NCBI RefSeq assembly: GCF_051020975.1
Contig: NC_135036.1
Location: forward strand, 6,138,001 to 6,202,000
DNA from: Osmia lignaria lignaria
Lineage: Eukaryota > Arthropoda > Insecta > Hymenoptera > Megachilidae
Reading direction: 5' to 3'
Length of the DNA: 64,000 nt
Shown in pieces: positions 62,601 to 64,000 of the stretch. The number at the start of each line of letters is the position of its first letter. Positions within the stretch are counted from its first letter, which is position 1. The translations under genes were made by a program, and so were the position numbers. The notes below the pieces were generated by a model. That model searched no databases and was not told the origin of the DNA. It saw only the letters and a program-made list of their open reading frames with translations.

Positions 62601-64000
62601 AGCGACCATCGGCATCGGACGTATTAGCGGCCAGGTTCGAGGAATCGACCTTCTTCCAGGCCTACGAGCTGGATCCGCGCGAGGAGGCTCTGGGTGACGG
62701 TAGTTTCTCCGTCTGTCGCAAGTGCAGGCACAGGAAGACGCTACAGGAGTTCGCTGTGAAGATAGTCAGTCGTAGAATCGACTGCGGAAGGGAGGCGAAC
62801 CTGCTGCGCACCTGTCAAGGACACCCGAACGTGGTCAAGCTGATCGAGGTACATCAGGACAGGGCGCACACGTACCTAGTGATGGAATTACTATCGGGGG
62901 GAGAGTTATTGAAGAGGCCGAGGCCGTTCAGCGAGCAGCATGCCAGCAGGATAATGAGGCAGTTGGCCTCCGCGGTACGTTTCATGCACTCCAGAGGCGT
63001 GGTCCACAGAGACTTGAAGCCGGAGAACATAGTCTTCGCTCACGAGGGGGAGGATTCCTCGGTGAAGATCGTGGACTTCGGCTTCGCCAGGATAAAACGC
63101 GGCTGCGAGCCTCTGCACACGCCTTGTTTCACTCTTCCATACGCGGCCCCCGAGGTGGTAGCCAGGCAAGGGTACGACCAGAGCTGCGACCTCTGGAGTC
63201 TAGGCGCAATTCTTTACTCCATGCTGTCGGGGAAGCCTCCGTTCAGGACAGGCTCCCCGGACCTGGCTACCAGAATCAGGGCGGGGGAGATCGATTTCGA
63301 CGGCGAGTCCTGGAACCACGTGTCCAGCCTCGCCAAGCAAGTCGCCAAGGGTCTGTTGACCGTCGACCCGAGTAAAAGACTGACAGCCAGCGGTCTGGCG
63401 AACCACCCTTGGCTGAACGAGACCAGTTCCTTCGACGTGACCACCACCGGCTCCTACGATGTTCACGCAGCGCACGAACACGCGAATCCCAGCTTCCTGG
63501 AGAAGCCGGAGGGCTTCCGACTGCGCGAGGTGGACGGAGCCAGGCTCGCGCAGAGGAGAAAGCTTCATAAACGTTCCACCTCCAGCTCCGTATCCTCTTC
63601 CGCCTCCACCACCTCCTCGAGCCCCTCTGTACAATTGTTAAGACCACCCAGCGCGGCTACCAATCTCGCTACCTCCGCTTCTCCGGCTCAACCGAGCGCC
63701 TTCGACTTCGGCGAGGACAAAGTGAACGAGTACCTCAGCTCCCTGTCGTCCTCATCGGACTCGAACTCGCCCAGAATCATGCAGGAGACACCCAAAAAGC
63801 GACGCAAGCGCGACGACGACCACTCGGACCAAGATATCTACTCGAAGCGGTACAAGAGGATCCATCTGGACAGTGAACTTTATAAAAACAGGACTGGCCC
63901 GGTGACTAGGTCCAGGAAACGAAAACTCGAAGAACAGACCGTGAACGGTGGCGGTGATCCTCTGACGGCCGAGTTGCACGAATCTTCTCACGCGGACCTC
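32519..64000 (+). CDS. JIL-1: mitogen/stress-activated kinase MSK / JIL-1 (RPS6KA5-like), 3' part beyond window
   Basis: Exons: 32519-32621, 59457-59531, 60205-60423, 61300-61415, 61533-61733, 62078-64000 (open to the window edge); 879 codons so far, no stop. Tandem histone H3/CREB kinase. The N-terminal AGC kinase (about residues 47-322) has GTGAYGKVFLVRK, the lysine in YAMKVLKK, YRDIKLENILL, DFGLSKEF and T-loop YSFCGTIEYMAPE. The hydrophobic/linker motif is FRGYSYVAP (about 381). The C-terminal CAMK-type kinase (about 435-684) has GDGSFSVCRK, FAVKIV, HRDLKPEN, DFGFARIK and T-loop TPCFTLPYAAPE. A Ser-rich tail with a KKRRKR nuclear signal follows. Both kinase domains keep their catalytic residues. 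The N-terminal TVTHVLTFVNLAD across the first junction aligns with the vertebrate MSK N-terminus, which supports exon 1a. The last exon is far more GC-rich than the genes on the left. Confidence 0.93.
34560..35700 (+). promoter_or_regulatory. CpG-rich promoter-like block and possible untranslated exon
   Basis: GC content and CpG density rise sharply above the flanks. The block contains microsatellites (CGA repeat at 35381-35406, GAT repeat at 35634-35651) and no convincing coding frame. Candidate donors occur at TACAAG|GTACGC (35349) and AACCAG|GTTAGT (about 35740). Exon 1b at 38408 begins with an acceptor and its ATG follows 31 nt later, so a 5' untranslated exon here is plausible. Inference from composition only. 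Confidence 0.4.
35925..36110 (+). repeat. LTR-like dispersed repeat, copy B
   Basis: It shares TCCCGCGTAAACGTTTATAC, then GCAAATGGC..GGCCTATAT and the CT-rich/GCCTACGGGAAAGG end with copies A and C. The AT-rich left half is mostly missing. Confidence 0.45.
36385..36650 (+). repeat. LTR-like dispersed repeat, copy C
   Basis: Left half is homologous to copy A (CGACGATATTAAT, GTAATTATTAAATAT, TTTAGTATATAATTG). Right half has GGCCAATGGCGGGAGG, a good TATA box (GGCCTATATAAACGGGG) and the TCATTCTCCTCGGGG stretch matching copy A. CCAAT plus TATA spacing is promoter-like. Confidence 0.5.
38439..38664 (+). CDS. JIL-1: candidate alternative first coding exon 1b of MSK/JIL-1
   Basis: An acceptor TTATGCAG (ending 38407) is followed by an open frame with ATG at 38439 encoding 75 residues rich in acidic and Ser residues (ESGYFEDGSDVETVAEETT, then KYGSSCYGLARG). 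It ends at a GTACGA donor in phase 1, identical to exon 1a, so it can also join the exon at 59457. Codon composition is coding-like and GC-rich against an AT-rich intron. It could instead be a first exon of a separate transcript. No family match is recognised for the 75 residues. Confidence 0.55.
38781..39255 (+). repeat. tandem duplication, 256-bp period, two copies
   Basis: Two copies (from 38781 and from about 39037) share long identical blocks, such as TTTGGAAAATAATAGGGG and AATCGAAAGTTAAATATATA. Each has a TGGGTCA..TGACCCA dyad preceded by TTTGAAC(A/T)GCGGAGTAT. A third diverged copy lies at 57150-57330. Confidence 0.85.
39830..40005 (-). pseudogene. decayed mariner/Tc1-like transposase fragment
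   Basis: On the - strand a frame reads INWLPRSCDLIPLDFFLW, then RFLKNKV, a stop, and AKNTEAINELGNIL. This is the C-terminal catalytic segment (third acidic residue in PRSxDL, followed by PLDFFLW) of insect IS630/Tc1/mariner-type transposases. An in-frame stop after KNKV and lack of upstream catalytic sequence show it is a dead remnant. Confidence 0.75.
40876..40896 (+). repeat. solitary copy of the 21-bp CCATGG motif
   Basis: GGCGGACCATGGAGAGAGTC, then C. Identical to the motif tandemly repeated at 48338-48454 and found inverted near 57284-57304 and 58929-58949. Confidence 0.7.
41003..41277 (+). mobile_element. inverted-repeat element with tRNA-like core, copy 1
   Basis: The left part (CACTTATTAATGAAACTTTG at about 41026, then ACCCCATTTTGGGGGCAGAC and GTCTAATTGTTT) is the reverse complement of the right end of copy 2 near 44130-44190. 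Downstream, an A-box-like TAGCCCCGCGGTT (41186) and a B box GGTTCAAATCC (41230-41240) are spaced as in tRNA genes. A run of about 22 T follows, which would end polymerase III transcription. No folded acceptor stem was found, so it is tRNA-derived rather than a tRNA gene. The right terminal arm is absent here; a piggyBac-type element begins directly after the T run. Confidence 0.6.
41278..41550. mobile_element. piggyBac-type MITE
   Basis: Ends TTAACCCTTTGACTGCTATG and AGCAGACAAAGGGTTAA are inverted repeats (one mismatch in the outer 17), each starting in the TTAA target. 273 bp, AT-rich, no transposase frame. Confidence 0.85.
42221..42915 (+). repeat. tandem array, four units of 166-193 bp
   Basis: Units start at 42221, 42394, 42560 and 42753 with ATTCAAG(G/A)AGAA. 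Each contains CAGGA(C/T)CTCTAG(C/T)AT and TTTTTCAT(T/C)AAC. Length differences are due to loss or gain of the AGTACTTATTGTTAGACCTA segment. No coding potential. Confidence 0.85.
43580..43690 (+). repeat. fragment of the tRNA-core element arm
   Basis: TTACACTTATTAATGAAACT, then TTG, followed by GAACACACCTATACTCCATT and TTAGGGGCA, matches the left arm of copy 1 (41003). Only the arm is present. Confidence 0.6.
43864..44230 (+). mobile_element. inverted-repeat element with tRNA-like core, copy 2
   Basis: Left arm GCTCACTTATTAATGAAATT, then the degenerate tRNA-like part (CTGCAAATCCAAAGTTCGCC, then AGTTCAAATCT) and a T-rich stretch. The right arm from about 44120 (CAATTAGACGTCTGTCCCTA ... GCAAAGTTTCGTTAATAA) is complementary to the left arm of copy 1. 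The most complete copy for defining both ends. Confidence 0.6.
46150..46690 (+). repeat. AT-rich tandem array, about four units of 131-147 bp
   Basis: ACATATTAATAT recurs at about 46160, 46307, 46449 and 46580. Each unit continues through TTTATTATTACTG, TTAAAATAAAATT and GACATTAAATA, then CTTGATTT and GGGTTAATTCTAAGAC. Single related copies occur near 43700-43850 and 54950-55120. Confidence 0.8.
48338..48454 (+). repeat. 32-bp tandem repeat (CCATGG motif), four copies
   Basis: GGCGGACCATGGAGAGAGTC, then C, starts at 48338, 48370, 48402 and 48434, exactly 32 bp apart, separated by GAAAACGCCGC or CAAAACGGCGC. Much more GC-rich than its surroundings and almost without divergence, which suggests recent amplification. 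Confidence 0.9.
49388..49889. mobile_element. fold-back element with Tc1-like right terminus
   Basis: Arms at about 49388-49585 and 49600-49765 are reverse complements (shared TTAAAATATGACATTTGTAA and its complement). Further right the sequence ends GGTGTCCGAATACTTTTGCG, then GCCCACTG|TA (49860-49889), a typical Tc1-family inverted terminus next to TA. The matching left terminus was not found, so the copy is probably truncated. Confidence 0.65.
50750..52345 (+). repeat. satellite array with GTGGGTCA/TGACCCAC cores
   Basis: The left part (50750-51500) has units of about 113-117 bp, each with GGGTC..GACCC dyads such as GGGTCGTCGATGACCC. The right part (51599-52345) has five units of exactly 149 bp (starts 51599, 51748, 51897, 52046, 52195). 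Each is a dimer holding TGACCCACGG twice, joined by AAATCAGTTCTTTATT and CTTTCTTACTCG segments. This looks like a monomeric satellite evolving into a dimeric higher-order unit. Scattered relatives lie near 45780-45935 and 46705-46725. Confidence 0.9.
53679..54096. mobile_element. piggyBac-type MITE with near-perfect ends
   Basis: TTAACCCTTTGAGGGGCAG at 53679 faces CTGCCCCTCAAAGGGTTAA ending at 54096, perfect over 19 bases including the TTAA target at both tips. 418 bp, AT-rich, no transposase. The exact termini suggest a comparatively young insertion. Confidence 0.92.
55133..55528 (+). mobile_element. inverted-repeat element with tRNA-like core, copy 3
   Basis: GTTACGATCACTAATTAATG, then AAACTTTGCC, begins the copy. 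The tRNA-like part (CTGCAAATCCAAAGGTCGCC, then AGTTCAAATCTCGGG) and a T-rich run follow. The right end GGTGGCAAAGTTCCGTTAAT is the complement of the family's left end. Confidence 0.6.
57150..57330 (+). repeat. diverged third copy of the 256-bp repeat plus inverted CCATGG motif
   Basis: CAACAGCGGAGTTTAAGTCA, then GTCGTGACCCAAATAAGGATA, parallels 38845-38890 and 39105-39150. It is followed, as in the first copy, by AGGGCTTTCTCCATGGTCCG, the inverted CCATGG motif. This links the two repeat families into one longer unit. Confidence 0.65.
58929..58949 (-). repeat. inverted copy of the CCATGG motif
   Basis: GGCTCTCTCCATGGTCCGCC, then G, is the reverse complement of the 40876 and 48338 motif with one change, again preceded by AAAATTAG as at 57284. 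Confidence 0.6.
59532..60204 (+). other. MSK/JIL-1 intron 2 with MITE and AT-rich repeat
   Basis: It contains a piggyBac-type element (59633-59832) and an AAATTTCCTATATTTT simple repeat at 59885-60025. No exon. Confidence 0.6.
59633..59832. mobile_element. piggyBac-type MITE, diverged
   Basis: TTAACCCTTTACGGACGA at 59633 faces TCTCCAAAGGATTAA ending at 59832. TTAA lies at both tips and the inner bases of the ends match imperfectly. 200 bp, AT-rich. Confidence 0.6.
60424..61299 (+). other. MSK/JIL-1 intron 3
   Basis: Mostly the 161-bp satellite described at 60480-61170, then about 130 bp of unique sequence leading to the acceptor TTTTTACAG at 61299. Confidence 0.7.
60480..61170 (+). repeat. 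161-bp satellite within kinase intron
   Basis: The GC-rich core GGGGCCCGGG recurs at 60638, 60799, 60960 and 61121, exactly 161 bp apart, inside otherwise AT-rich units (ATCTTATATCTATTATTCAT, TCTAAAATTTAACATAGGG). A partial unit is at 60482. The core includes the palindrome GGGCCC. Confidence 0.92.
61734..62077 (+). other. MSK/JIL-1 intron 5
   Basis: 344 bp, AT-rich, donor GTGAGT at 61734 and acceptor TTTTTCAG ending 62077. Reading through the donor would stop at 61880 and truncate the first kinase domain. Confidence 0.7.

Noticed and set aside
62177..63991. Several 60-144 codon frames on the - strand, including a Gly-rich one at 63200-63634
   Set aside because: All lie opposite the GC-rich kinase exon, where stops are rare on both strands. 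No motif or splice support.

Overview
The window looks like nuclear DNA of an insect, most likely a hymenopteran (bee/wasp/ant grade). Supporting this are short introns with GT-AG borders in an AT-rich left half, insect-type orthologues of conserved animal genes, small piggyBac-, hAT- and Tc1/mariner-type non-autonomous elements, and AT-rich satellites. Species cannot be fixed from the sequence alone. All gene models below were assembled by eye from reading frame, splice signals and family knowledge. No search was run.

Left, gene-dense part (1-15 kb), all genes on the + strand: a Lifeguard/TMBIM membrane protein (1251-2634, 7 exons); a small NATD1-like acetyltransferase-fold protein (3023-3656, 3 exons); the intraflagellar-transport protein TTC21B/IFT139 (3800-8049, 6 exons, 1310 codons); an unnamed C2H2 protein with 11 zinc fingers (8745-11585, 6 exons); and threonyl-tRNA synthetase (11937-14714, 5 exons) with a candidate alternative first exon encoding a mitochondrial presequence.

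Middle part (15-31 kb): a d4/DPF family chromatin reader on + (15421-27895, 9 exons: Requiem domain, Kruppel-type finger, Q/P-rich linker, tandem PHD fingers). Its long introns hold several small transposons and an array of TGACGCA/TGCGTCA dyads. Iodotyrosine deiodinase follows on the - strand (31055-29802, 4 exons).

Right part (32.5-64 kb): one very long gene on +, the mitogen/stress-activated histone kinase MSK/JIL-1 (RPS6KA5-like). Its ancestral first coding exon is at 32519-32621. A second possible first exon is at 38439-38664. The common exons run from 59457 to the window end, where the frame is still open. The roughly 27 kb of intron contains no other convincing gene. It holds repeats: satellite arrays (32, about 142, 149 and about 175 bp periods), TTAA-flanked piggyBac-type MITEs, a fold-back element with a Tc1-like terminus, a decayed mariner-like transposase fragment, three copies of an inverted-repeat element with a tRNA-like core, and three copies of a TATA-containing LTR-like repeat. 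A 161-bp satellite also fills most of the intron between kinase exons 3 and 4.

No operon-like or clearly novel multigene system is visible. The most interesting leads are the dual-targeting exon of threonyl-tRNA synthetase, two GC-AG introns in neighbouring conserved genes, alternative N-termini for the MSK/JIL-1 kinase, the dyad array in the DPF intron, the element family combining terminal inverted repeats with RNA polymerase III-like boxes, and an RFX X-box next to the cilia gene.
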